From Endomychus coccineus (Eukaryota; Arthropoda; Insecta; Coleoptera; Endomychidae), in the NCBI GenBank assembly GCA_958510875.1, contig OY294067.1, positions 27,888,912-27,952,911 on the forward strand: a stretch of 64,000 nucleotides of DNA, written 5' to 3'. The notes beneath the pieces were generated by a model, which was not told where the DNA came from, made no database searches, and saw only the letters and a list, made by a program, of their open reading frames with translations. Positions 48,141 to 58,735 of the stretch are shown here, piece by piece. Position 1 is the first letter of the stretch. Each line of letters opens with the position of its first letter. The position numbers and the translations under genes were made by a program.

Positions 48141-49492
48141 TTTAGTTAGAATCAAATAGCAATATTTAACAGCGTTTTTCTATTAACTCATAAATTTTCA
48201 ACATCTGGTTCGAAAGGGATACTTGAACGTTATATTTTTTTGTTTCAGTCGTATGCAAACATTGTTTGACATGAGTTCGTATATTATGAGAAAATTGCTA
48301 AACAGCGGATTCTTAATTCATGTACTTAAAAACATTAATATGTTACAATTTAGATTACTCGTGTTTCTATTCGATAAGGACGCTTTGTGCTCGATACAAT
48401 TAGTCTTAAGAAATTCAGTTGTAGATATTGATACTTTCTGATGATGGTTTATTCAATATGACATGGCTTATTAATATAGGTACTGTAATCCAGTATGATA
48501 TTCTTTCAAAGCTCAATTATATCTCAAGTCGAACATATTCCAACAGTATATGAAAAAGTTTTAGTGTAATCCCTTGGGAAATCTCTTCAAGCACATTCCA
48601 ATCTCTGAAACAATCTTAGCAAAGAATATTAACGCAATTTAAGTTAAATGCACTAAAAATAGCGATATGCATCTCGAGGTCGCGAGGTAGATATTTACAA
48701 ACATTATACTCATACGTAAATCATGCAAACATAAAGCAGTTACATAAATTTAGCTATAAATGTCAAGGTTAAGGTTGTTTGAAACTACCCCGCACCTAAA
48801 AACATGATAAGCGTTATTGATGATTTTCTTTTATCGCTTGGAAAATATCAGATATTTCGCCTGTCGAAAATGATAAGTGTGTGCCCATTTGAAAACAATT
48901 TATCCTATTGAGTTCTCTGATGCTAGGAATCTAGCCAAATATACAGGGATTGGTGAAAAACTTCCATTACTTGGATATAACCGAGTGAAAAATATTGAAT
49001 CATAATAGAGTGCTTTTAAACTGCATATAACATTTATTTTTTGTATAAGTGCATATTGCATGTTTTAAAGTATAGCATGTTTGGGTTTTTTAATATTAAA
49101 TGAACATGAAGAAAATTAAAACGACAAATATGACCCTTTTAATGAACATTCTGCATTTTATGATTCTGTTAAGGGTCAAGGGATAATAACTATACTACCA
49201 ACTGAAATACTAAAAATACAAAATCAAATCCCCATCCCATAATCTATTAACGTGACTGCTAAGAATATTATATAAGTATGCCATACTCCCTATTAGTCCA
49301 GGCTATGAACGGAAAATAAAAAAAAAAAACATGTAAGTTCGAATCAAAAATTTTTTTTTGCATTAGCTTCAGGAGGTTCTCAGGATCATTCATACACCTT
49401 AAAACCTGTTGGGAACCCCAACCCCACCCATTGGGGCGAAAATGGCCTGAAATCTCCAAGTCTTGAATTGTATTTTCTACAAAAAAAGGTAT
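48141..49492. other. No gene seen
   Basis: AT-rich spacer. The frame at 48223-48441 is AT-driven with no family resemblance. Confidence 0.4.
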
Positions 49493-50175
49493 TTTGGCAT
49501 TTCGAGTGCACCTAGGGTTTTGTTTTGGGCCGCTGAAAACGAATCCGTAGTCAGATTTACTTGCAATTCATCATAGGGGTGGTCAAATCGACAAAATTGG
49601 CCAATTTCTCACCCCTAATATGTTATTTTGTAATTTACATGTTTTTGGCATTTCGAATGCACCAAGGAGGTTTTGTTGGTCGCTGGACACGAATCCGGTG
49701 ACAGATTTACTTGCAATCCATTTTATGGGTGGTAAAATCGAAGAGATTGTCCAATTTTGCACCCCTAATATGTTATTTTGCAATTTACGTGTTTTAGGCA
49801 TTACGAATGGGTCGCTGAATACGATTCCGAAGCTAGATTTATCGTTGGGGTGATGAAATCGACAAAATTGGCCAATTTTGAACCCTTTCAATTCACGTGT
49901 TTTTGTAATTTCGAGTGCACCAAGGAAGTTTTTTGGGTCGCTGAACACGAATCCGAAGCCAGATTTACTCGAAATCCATCGTTGGGGTGATAGAATCGAA
50001 AAAATTGGCCAATTTTGCACCCCTAATATGTTTATTTCGCAATTTACGCATTTTAGGCATTTCGAATGCACCAAGGAGATTTTTTGGGTCGCTAAATACG
50101 ATTCCGGAGCCAGATTTACTCGAATATCATCGTAGGGGTGGAAAATTGACAAAAATAGCTAATTTGACACGCTTC
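49493..50175. repeat. Tandem array, ~150-bp module, five copies
   Basis: The unit runs from GGCATTTCGAATGCACCAAG through TGGGTCGCTGAACACGAATC and AGCCAGATTTACT to AAAATTGGCCAATTTTGCAC and CCCTAATATG. Copies begin near 49496, 49648, 49798 (shortened), 49904 and 50056. An inverted partial copy is at 51004-51085. Overlapping frames read on both strands are products of the repeat and not genes. Confidence 0.9.
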
Positions 50176-51003
50176 TAAATTTTTATTATTTTTGCATTTT
50201 AAAATTACTTCGGAGTATTCTCCTTTTTCAATATTAAGAGGATAGGAATATTTGTAATTGTTTGAAAAAGAACACAAATATTTAATTACTATATTTTTTT
50301 TATTCTTAACCTTATTTTTTTTATACAATTATTTACAATAGATAATATTCGTCATCAGAATCATCATTTTCAAGAATTGGCTCGCCTCTATTATTATTAC
50401 CACTTTGATCTCCATCTTCATCTTCATGACTTCATGTTCGCAGTTGGTAAAATTATTTATCCATTGTCAATGTTAACAATAAAGTCTCTACCATATCAAA
50501 GCGGTCTATTCTTTTTCAAACAAAATTATCAGTTGATCCGTTATTATGATATTCATGGTCCCTCTTACAACAATGATGACCATAATATGGGCGTCTACGT
50601 ACACCAAAATATTGGTATCATGAAATAGAATAAAACGGTTTTCAAAATATATTTTTTTCCTTTTGACGTTTCTTTACGCACAGGTATACAAAATCTCTAT
50701 GCCTGATATAGTATATAGTATACCTATAGGTATTAATATACAGGCATCTATCTTTATACCGACAGGTGCACTATTTTGTAAGTAACGTACCCAGGTATAA
50801 TGTACTTGTGCCAATGTTGACACCGAGACGTCTGCCAATCATGAGGAAGATGATGATGATACACAATTATATGATAATATAGATTTTATAGAGCCTCTAT
50901 AAATGTATAAAACCTTCATAAATCATTAGAAAATGAATGAAATGAAAAAGATATAATCTTTTTTTTGTTGATATACTTAATAATCCCTCCATAAATAACG
51001 CTG
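50176..51003. other. Spacer between module array and its inverted copy
   Basis: The minus strand at about 50340-50400 reads GEPILENDDSDDEYYLL and a stop, and the plus strand at about 50820-50900 reads ANHEEDDDDTQLYDNIDFIE and a stop. Two acidic C-termini facing each other suggest decayed transposase or accessory proteins, but neither can be assigned. Confidence 0.35.
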
Positions 51004-51085
51004 AAAAATGTCTGTCACCGGATTTGTGTTCAGCGACCCAAAAAACCTCCTTGGTGCATTCGAAATGCCAAAAACACGATTGCTC
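51004..51085. repeat. Inverted partial copy of ~150-bp module
   Basis: Contains GTTCAGCGACCCAAAAAACC and TCCTTGGTGCATTCGAAATG, the reverse complement of the 49.5-50.2 kb units. Confidence 0.85.
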
Positions 51086-51289
51086 TGGATGAGAATTGGT
51101 GGATTCTATGTTACAAAATATATAAAGATCAGTGGCGGATCTAGACTGAAGTCAAGGGGGGGGGGCTCAAATGATGATGGATGGACGACGGACGATAGCA
51201 ATTCGTGACCCTTACAAATGCTGAGGCGATGCATGGCCTCTAATAAGCGCATAGTGTGAAAAGGGACGCAGGGAATGCAAGGGTAACCC

Positions 51290-51430
51290 CCTGTTTCCAT
51301 TATTATCCCCAAATAGTACTTACACAGGCACATTTTGATTTCTATTTTTGTTTACTCTGATGACGGCTACTTGGTAGCTCAAAGGTCCTTCGTACTTTAA
51401 CAATATATTTAGTGGATAAGGGTATTTCTT
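51290..51430 (+). mobile_element. PLE 3'-end relic with decayed hammerhead motif
   Basis: Copy of the 14.26-14.43 kb tail: ATTATCCCCAAATAGTA, TTTACTCTGATGACGGCTAC, then TTTAGTGGATAAGGG. The hammerhead-like core CTGATGA is at 51357-51363 with stem II GGCTAC/GTAGC, but the GAAA position reads CAAA. It is probably inactive. Confidence 0.65.
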
Positions 51431-52269
51431 ATTTATACAAAAATAATAGGTTATGCACCTGCTTCAACAATTCTTTTGGTCGGAGACTGATAGCGATTAC
51501 TATTTACGTTGCTATGATTTTCACTAGCTTTTCTAAACGTTCCTCAATCCCAAAAACAACTCCATCATATCATTATCGATCTTCTGAGATTCCTTGTGAA
51601 GCAACATCAGTAACTATTCCTGTTGTTTACCAAGTTTTGTAAGAATGTTGTCGGGCGTACCGTGATGAATGACATTCTAAGTTAATTCTTAAGAAAGTAA
51701 TTGACCGATCGAGTTGTTGCCATATTTCAATGAAAGTTTTCATCTAGTCTAGACATAATCATATGTTCTCTATTATTTGGAATATCTTTTTGCTTCGAAT
51801 CCTTGAATAACGAACGTTTGTTGCAATAAATTATTGTGGTTTAAAATGGAACTAACTGTTATGTTTGTCTAATTCCGAGTTGATTCGTTTGGAATATAGC
51901 GTGCAGTAGTGGTGTAGAAAACATGGAATTTACATACGCTGAAGGCAAATTGTTCAATGTCAACAAAAAGTTAAATGTTCGTTTTTAACGCAACAAAATT
52001 TATTGTACCGTATGTGTCTTTAATAAATCTTAAATTGCAGAATCAAATTAGTTCTTATCTAGTGGGTATCTACATGTAATTACCAAGCAAATTGTAATAG
52101 GTACCTATAGATAACGATGTTTTTCAACTGGGAATATATTATCACGACCACGTTTAAACCCTTTCCGTTCGCTTCCCTTCTAGTCTGGTATAATAATGCC
52201 ACTAACTTATTCAGCCAGAAAAAAAAACAAATTCTAATTGTTTGGATTCGTTATGTTGACACCCGTTTC
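51431..52269. other. No gene seen
   Basis: AT-rich with no supported gene. A frame at 52117-52347 enters the inverted repeat and is not credited. Confidence 0.35.
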
Positions 52270-52400
52270 ATATACAATAAATTATTTATAAATTCTCGGG
52301 AAATAGGTCACACTAACACATATGCTTATTATTTAAGACGGAAATAATAAGCATATGTGTTAGTGTGACCTATTTCCCTAGAATTTATATATAATTCATA
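52270..52400. repeat. Short palindrome with 7-nt centre, PLE-tail-like arms
   Basis: The stem arms are about 52278-52334 and 52342-52396, with loop AAGACGG at 52335-52341; pairing follows i+j=104676. Within the inner ~50 bp only one mismatch was seen (CCCGAGAA against CCCTAGAA). The arms carry GGTCACACTAACACATATGC and its complement. The right arm continues into TATAATTCATACCTG, interrupted by the MITE at 52405, and resembles the sequence 3' of the hammerhead at 57.15 kb. Confidence 0.85.
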
Positions 52401-52404
52401 CCTG

Positions 52405-52907
52405 CAGGGCCGGATTTAGGAGTGGGCAGAGTGGGCGGCCGCCCACGGGCCTTCACCAAGTATAATGTATTGAAAACAATTTTGGATTTCAACAAAAATA
52501 ATGATGATTTTGTTAATATAGTAACAAATTCATAATTTTTGAGTAAATTTGTGCAGAATTTGAATTCACAAATTTTAATTATTCATTTTACATGGCAAAA
52601 TCAGGAAATATTGTATATTTAATATTTATGCAATGGCAGGTAGAAGTTAAAATAAGCTATTTCTGATGTCACATTGCTTTGAAACACTACATAATAACAA
52701 GCTCATTGGAATTAGTTATTTGAATTCTCCCGGGTGTTTAGTATGTGGCGCCGTATTACAGATAAGTGTTTCTAGTCTTTTGACATTACAATTGCATCAT
52801 AATTTTGCATTGTACCAATATTTTGTGGCATTTAATATTACCGTCTACCATAGGGGGCCTAACCAAACTTGTGCCCACGGGCCGCCACCACTATAAATCC
52901 GGCCCTG
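52405..52907. mobile_element. hAT-like MITE, 503 bp, perfect 8-bp TSD
   Basis: Termini CAGGGCCGGATTTA (52405) and TAAATCCGGCCCTG (ending 52907) are perfectly inverted, with CATACCTG at 52397-52404 and 52908-52915. A related sequence at 57.25 kb reads straight through as ATAATTCATACTGGGTCAAG, a paralogous empty site. It is non-coding, with GC-rich ends and an AT-rich core. Confidence 0.95.
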
Positions 52908-52915
52908 CATACCTG

Positions 52916-53410
52916 GGTCAAGAAACATTATTATACAATAAACAAACATTTCAGAAAGTTAAAAAGATTATTTTTAAACCATTTGTTAATCGGAAGGCTT
53001 CAGAAATATTTCTAGGTAAGATATAATACAGTTCTGCGAACTTACGCCTTTAACGTTTTCCTTGTTATATTTTGGAAGTCGCGTTTGCCAAAATTAATGC
53101 ACAATTCTGGCGCTGGAAATGTAAAAAAGAAAAATAATACGAATTGAATATTCCAAAATTAATATTATTCCAAGTTCCTTAGATAACCAAATTATTATTA
53201 ACTTTAGAATACTGGTATAGACATAATCACCCTCATCCCCTTGCAATACTGTTGAAGTACTGAACCTTTCAGCTATTAGTGAACTCCGTGCACCCAACAC
53301 TCGTACGTGAAATTTTATTTCCAAAATATTTAGTCTTTTCAAGAATTCTTAGACAGCTTAGATAATTTATCGAAATTAACACTTTAGAATTATAAAATTT
53401 ATATCTTGAC
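52916..53410. other. No gene seen
   Basis: Begins with the continuation of the PLE-tail-like repeat (GGGTCAAGAAACATTATTAT). The remainder is unassigned. Confidence 0.35.
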
Positions 53411-53439
53411 AATTATTTATTTATTTATTTATTTATTTA
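53411..53439. repeat. (ATTT)n microsatellite
   Basis: About seven tandem TTTA units. Confidence 0.85.
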
Positions 53440-53742
53440 ATTACACTAGCTCAACGGAAGAAACCCCTTGGAGAGCTTAGGATTACATATAATTACGGCG
53501 TTTGACGACTAGCGCACAAAGCCTCTTAAAGCCGCTAGGGTCAGTATACGACCAGCGCACGAGCTACCTGCGGTATACCTACCTACCGGCGACCTTTTTA
53601 TGCGCTCAAAAAATGTACTTTTTTTTGCAAATCAATTTTTTTCTTTAATTAATCAAATGATAATAAAAAGATGACTTCAGTCAAACTCATATTATATACA
53701 TTCACATTTCCACTCTGTGTTGACTCAAGTCAAACTCATATT

Positions 53743-55623
53743 CAGTGGCGGCTCCTCGAAGGAGGCTAAGGAGGCTCAGCCTCCTCACCAATTTATCTTA
53801 ATGATCATTCTCCATTTTATTTCCTGTTTCTCTGATAATTCTTTAAATTTTACAATTAATTCCCCGTTCTCAGTAGTTATTTTTAATCTGGCAACAGTAC
53901 CCTGAGGCTAGACTCTCTATATATCTCAAACGCTGACATGTGTTGTTCAACGCAGTTGCCGTTTTTCCGACCAGTCCGAACGCCAACTGGGTAAATCAGC
54001 GAAAATGGCAACACCCTCTAGAGGCTAGCCTGCGGCAGCCGCTAGCAATCTATGAAATACGAGACGTGCGTTCTGCCGACTGCTGAGTAGGTCAGTCAGT
54101 GCTTGTTTATGTGTTGTCACGCCACGCGAAGTAAGGTTAGATTGTTGTCTGTTGTAAATTTAAAATGAGTGTTAGTGAGTTAGTTGCTGCCCTTTAGAAA
54201 ATCCATTTAGTGAATTAACATATGATAAAAGTGTTTCTTTTAAATAAACGGCCTTTACCGGATTTGAAAGGATTAGTAATGTCAGGTAACTATCAAAATC
54301 CATCATTGTTAACATTAATAGTAGTATTGACAAGACGAAGTTTAAAAAAAAATCAGTGATTTCCCTGTAATGCTCCAACTCGATGGAATTTTACATCACG
54401 TGCAGTATTTACCATCCATAAAAATAAAGACAAATTGATTGAAACATTTGTATTAAACAGTGATGACTTTTCAACAGATCAGGTTTCATTAAATGCTGCT
54501 GTTGGTTTGAAATCTTATTTAGAAAATGAAGAATTTTAGTTTTTTCTTGATAATTTTAAATTAATATTTCAACAAACTGATCTTATTTTTCAAATTTAAC
54601 AACATAAATTCACTGATATAATTTATTCAAGAGATCGTTTGAAACATCTCGTTGGAAAAATTTCAAGTTTCCGTAATACAGAATTTCATTTTAATATTTT
54701 ATTTGAAAATTTTTCAACTGATGAGGCTCCTCTCGCGAAAAAGAGGAAAACATATAATTTGGTAAACAAGAAACTACATTATAAACAACTTTTTTATGAA
54801 ATTTTAGATACTATTAAAGGTCAAATTGAGATTCGATTTTCCGATTTACATGAATTGAAGTTTTTTGACTTGATGAATAGAAGATTTTTCGAATCTTTTT
54901 CAAAAGAGTTCCCCAATACACTTCAAGATAACTTAGTTCTAAAATATAAATTTTTTGATAATATAGCACGGCACAATGAATTATGCGTTATATACTCGGA
55001 TAAAGATATTTTAGACCAGTATGACAGTCACGCCGATATGATAAAATATATGATAGACAATAATTTGTAACAAGTTTTACCTCAGTTTTATAAACTACTT
55101 TGTTTGACAGTCACCATTTCTGTAACGTCGGCATCGGTGAAGAGATCATTTTCTACTCTCAAACGAATTAAAACTTACATGCGAAATACAATGAGCCAAA
55201 ATCGTTTATACAATGTTAGTTTAATATCTATTCAAAAAGATTTAGTAAAACACTTAAAACAAAATGATACATTTTTTTATAATATTATTGATCATTTTTC
55301 GCAAACTAAAGACCGTAGAATTCCGTTAATATATAAAAAAAGTTAATAAAATTAATGAAAAAAAAACAAAATATGAAAAATTCCAAAAAAAAGAAAAAAT
55401 ATCAAAAATCCAAAAAAAATAAAAGACAAAAAACGAACAAAAAAATTTTGCCAAGAGAAACTCTATACCTCCACGTTGGTTCTTGCTGGGTAACAATTAA
55501 TTTTGTCACTGAAGTAGCTGGTGCGGTCGCTGTGCAAAGGTTAAAAGGCTGTGAACAGAGTATATTTTTACAAAAACGTTTTATGTCCAGCCTCCTCTCT
55601 CAAAAATTCACGAGCCGCCACTG
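53743..55623 (+). mobile_element. hAT transposon copy B, perfect 8-bp TSD, nested in MULE
   Basis: It starts CAGTGGCGGCTCCTCG and ends CACGAGCCGCCACTG, and is flanked by CTCATATT at 53735-53742 and 55624-55631. It is 1881 bp and belongs to the same family as copy A at 8559-10350, inserted in the opposite orientation. Because it lies inside the MULE it must be the younger of the two insertions. Confidence 0.95.
54200..55346 (+). pseudogene. hAT transposase fragment (copy B)
   Basis: The homology starts with a fragment matching VFLLNKRPLPDLKGL. It is then interrupted by about 90 bp that copy A lacks (54275-54362) and resumes at CNAPTRWNFTSRAVFTIHKN. Two in-frame TAG/TAA stops follow before a clean 143-codon frame (54639-55070). 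The last part, 55104-55346, carries the hAT C-terminal dimerisation motif SASVKRSFSTLKRIKTYMRN followed by QNRLYNVSLISIQKDLVKHL. Copy A's degenerate C-terminus can be aligned to this. As in copy A the N-terminal zinc finger is missing, so both are deletion derivatives. Confidence 0.9.
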
Positions 55624-55953
55624 CTCATATTATACGTTGATATATTATATAATACAAAATACATATGTGACAACGACAGTATGGTTCTTATCAACGATCC
55701 TGTCAATCAAATTATAGTTTTTGGAACTATTCCAAGTCTTCAGTTTTTATGTCAAATGAGAAACTTTTCACCATCCATGGAGTGAAAAACAACAATTACA
55801 TACCGTTGTTATTTTTTTTGTTAGCAAACAAAGAAAAAATAACATTAGTTGAAAACTAATAATTGATAAATGTTGGGAATATCGCTGGCTATTTTTTCCA
55901 TACAAGGTTGTTGTGTATTTTGAATATGCAATTCAAGACTCATTGAGATCCCG

Positions 55954-56448
55954 TTGGCCTGGGTTGATAATCCATGGCTGTTTATTCCATGGACATTTGG
56001 CATACCATTTTTAAGACCAGACGAGGTACAAGAGGCTTATCGTATCTTGGAACCGTATGTTGGTTATTTTCCACAATTGCAAAGATTTGGCGCTTATTTG
56101 AAGACAAATTATATCAACAACGATGCGAAATATCCACCACAGATATGGGCAACAGACAATGTTTGAGATTGCGAAACAACAAATGCATGCGAATCATTTC
56201 ATTCGCACTTCAACATATGCTTTTCCAGCGCGCATCCAAATATATATAAATTCGTTGGAGAGTTGAAGGAATTTGTTGTGGAAGCACAAATAAATATGAG
56301 AAGTGCTGATGTGCTGAATCCAGTTGTGAATAAAAAAAGTGTTCAAAAGAAAGAAAGAATTGCAGAATACCAAGAACAATATAGAGCTGGTCAACGACAT
56401 TTGTTTGATTATATATTTAATGTCTCAAAATATTACAAAAAACATTAG
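55954..56448 (+). pseudogene. MULE transposase C-terminal region
   Basis: The plus strand reads IPFLRPDEVQEAYRILEP, then AYLKTNYINNDAKYPPQIWA in one frame. After a break near 56162 it shifts frame to CETTNACESFHSHFN, NIYKFVGELKEFVVEAQINM and QKKERIAEYQEQYRAGQ to a stop. LPFL.P.EV.EA, then FPP..WA followed by TNNACESFH.HFN, is the C-terminal signature of MULE transposases found in insect genomes. The catalytic DDE part upstream is not readable: an N-terminal deletion and the hAT insertion have removed it. The final KNIRKNNKK frame past the stop is low-complexity. Confidence 0.85.
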
Positions 56449-56539
56449 AAAAAATAATAAAAAAATAAAAAAAAAAATTGAAAAAAAAAACAACATTTTT
56501 AATGTGGTCACAACCCCGAAAAAACACAGAGTGGAAATG

Positions 56540-57147
56540 TATACAAGGTGAGTCAGTTTTTTGTAGACAAACTGCAACAGGAGATAGAACAAGTGTTTTT
56601 AAGAAGAAAAGTTCTTATAAACATATGTCGTAGAAAGCTTCGTTTTCGAGATACAGGGTATATCTCCGGAACCGTTTAGTGTACAAAATTCAACTTTTGT
56701 AAGCATTTTCTACTCATAGTAAGCTATGTTCTGTGCGATGAAAAAATTTTTTTACTCTTAATTAGTGAAGATTTTAAGGGGGTAGTGGGTTTTTTCTCCC
56801 CAACTTCTACGCCACTGAAAAAAGTACGGTTTTGAGACAACCATTTGAACCGCCAATGTTTTCTACACAAAAAAGATTCTTGGTCATAAGCTCTAAAGTT
56901 GACCGTTTTCGAGAAAAATCAACTTTTATGTTGAAAAACATGGTCAATTCTTACTAATTAAACAAAATTTATTCAAACGTTAGAACAAGGAACTAAACCA
57001 AAGGATTGACCAAGTTTTTATACAATTTCGATTATTCGTAGTTCTGTTCGTTTCGACGGCGTGAGCTCTTTTGATTGAAGTTAAATTGTGCGATTTGGAC
57101 GCTTGTGCTATAATTAGTTTTAGTAAACCCCTTTTTAGACATAGTGA
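56540..57147. other. Repeat-like segment inside MULE
   Basis: Begins GGTGAGTCAGTTTTTTGTAG and includes ATACAGGGTATATCTCCGGA, ACCGTTTAGTG and AATCAACTTTTATG phrases typical of dispersed insect repeats. No coding frame. Confidence 0.4.
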
Positions 57148-57189
57148 GTCTTCTGATGATGGTCGTGAGACCGAAACGTACGTAAAGAC
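57148..57189 (+). ncRNA. Hammerhead ribozyme-like motif with intact core
   Basis: Stem I is GTCTT (57148-57152) with AAGAC (57185-57189), a perfect 5-bp match. The core CTGATGA is at 57153-57159. Stem II is GGTC, loop GTGA, GACC (57161-57172). GAAA is at 57173-57176. Stem III is a short ACG/CGT hairpin (57176-57183), and GTA at 57182-57184 is the NUH cleavage triplet. The one departure is an extra T (57160) between core and stem II. Tiny stem III is characteristic of hammerheads reported in Penelope-like elements. The surrounding tail recurs at 52.3 kb. Confidence 0.7.
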
Positions 57190-57890
57190 GAATATTTAAA
57201 ACAAAGTGTTAATGTGACCTATTTCCCGAGAATTTTTATGTATAATTCATACTGGGTCAAGAATCTTATTATTACTTTTTATTATTATTCGATTAATTGA
57301 AGAAAAAAATTGATTTGCAAAAAAAAGTACATTTTTTTAGCAAATAAAAAAGGTCGCCGGTAGCTAGGTATACCGCAGGTAGCTCGTGCACTAGTCGTAT
57401 ACTGACCCCACGCGCTAGTGGTATGAAAAGGGGACTATTTTTAATGAGTTGTGCGTTAGTCGTAGATGCCCATAATTACAGAGTTAATTAAAATTAACCA
57501 ATATACACAGCTTTACAAATGTCATTAGGGTTACAACAAAATATGTCAACAGTCAAACCGATCATCTCGTAGAATCTACACATTTGGAATATTGGGGGGA
57601 AATAATAAAGTGTTTGTTCTGCAGAGTGGTAGATAAACTGTTTGTGTGGAACGGGTACGAGCAAATGAAACATGTAAATTCAGCCTTGATACAATCAAAG
57701 GATATATATACATACAGAAATAAAATACTATGAATTTCCCTACGTTTATATAACTCTAAGCAAGAGAATCTATCTAATAGAGCCTGGTGGGAAAATCAAA
57801 TAGATGGATAATTACCATCAGCTTTGAAATCGACCTATTTCGATTATACCAGTTGAGACAAAAATTTTTGAAACTGCTTAAAAAATAGAC

Positions 57891-58260
57891 TAATAAATTA
57901 CTTAGAAGCTTTTAATATCTTAAATGAATCACAATATGGCTATAGAACAGGAAAATCGACGACAAGTGCTTTAACTAATATATGTGAAAACATTTTAGAA
58001 TCCTTTGAGAAGAAAGAAGAATGCACTGCTCGTTTTTATGATTTATTCAGTGCCTTCGATACGGTGCGTCATGATCTATTACTGCAAAAATTGAATTATT
58101 ACGGAATTAGAGGTAAAAGCCTTAAACTTTTCGAAAACTACTTAAATAATAGAATGCAGAGCGTTAAATATGGCAATATCTCCACTAAGCATTTGGTAAA
58201 ATTTGGTGTACCGCAAGGCTCCATTTTAGGCGCTATTCTGTTTTTAAATGACTGAATTGA
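57891..58260 (+). pseudogene. Non-LTR retrotransposon RT fragment
   Basis: The plus strand reads FNILNESQYGYRTGKSTTSA, FYDLFSAFDTVRHDLLLQKL, YGIRGKSLKLFENYLNNRMQ and FGVPQGSILGAILF, the fingers/palm start of a Jockey-like reverse transcriptase (FSAFDTV..D.L, then GVPQGS.LG). It then jumps directly to a 3' UTR (58260-58535) with CTGTAAATAGCAAATGGATC and AATAAATGATAC, so the catalytic YADD and thumb were lost by an internal deletion. Confidence 0.85.
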
Positions 58261-58535
58261 CAATTTTAATTCGTTGTGTTTTAATATGTAATTTATGTAT
58301 TAGTGTAAATAGATGTAAATGTAAATATTTTAATTTTAATTTTTAATGTATACTGTCATGTTTTAGTGAAGTGTTTCTCTTATATAGACAAAGTGGCTTC
58401 CTACATGTTAGACATGAATTATTTTATTCAACAGTATTATTTTACTTTACCATTTAATTAAATGCCTTGTATTGACTTGTCCTATCTATTCTCTGTAAAT
58501 AGCAAATGGATCAATAAATGATACTATACTATAAT
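58261..58535 (+). other. 3' UTR of the RT fragment
   Basis: AT-rich tail with polyadenylation-like AATAAA at the end (AATAAATGATACTATAC), in the position expected of the 3' end of a Jockey-like copy. Confidence 0.5.
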
Positions 58536-58735
58536 ATACTAAAAAAAATCTGAATATCTTAAGAAACACCGATTTACGTGTTCTATTTTCTTTATATACA
58601 TTTTAAAATAGGGGTTCCATACAACTTCGAGCTTGGAAAGAACGAATGAATTGTATAATAAATAGGAGGCAATTCCGGATGATAAAGCCCAGCATTATGT
58701 AGGCGCTAGAAACAAATGATTCGATGTGAGACGCA

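Larger units (their letters stand above)
53497..57471 (+). mobile_element. MULE DNA transposon (~4.0 kb) with nested insertions
   Basis: Long inverted ends, about 160-190 bp (53497-53655 and 57283-57471), share GACTAGCGCAC, GTATACGACCAGCGCACGAG-like and GCTACCTGCGGTATACCTA blocks. ATAATTAC stands at 53489-53496 and 57472-57479, an 8-bp duplication. The interior encodes a MULE transposase C-terminus (55954-56448) and has been invaded by hAT copy B (53743-55623) and by a PLE-type tail with a hammerhead motif. Long TIRs and an 8-10 bp duplication fit Mutator-like elements. Confidence 0.85.

Noticed and set aside
49583..50178. Open frames of up to 189 residues on both strands
   Set aside because: They follow the ~150-bp tandem module; the multi-frame openness comes from the repeat and not from coding constraint.
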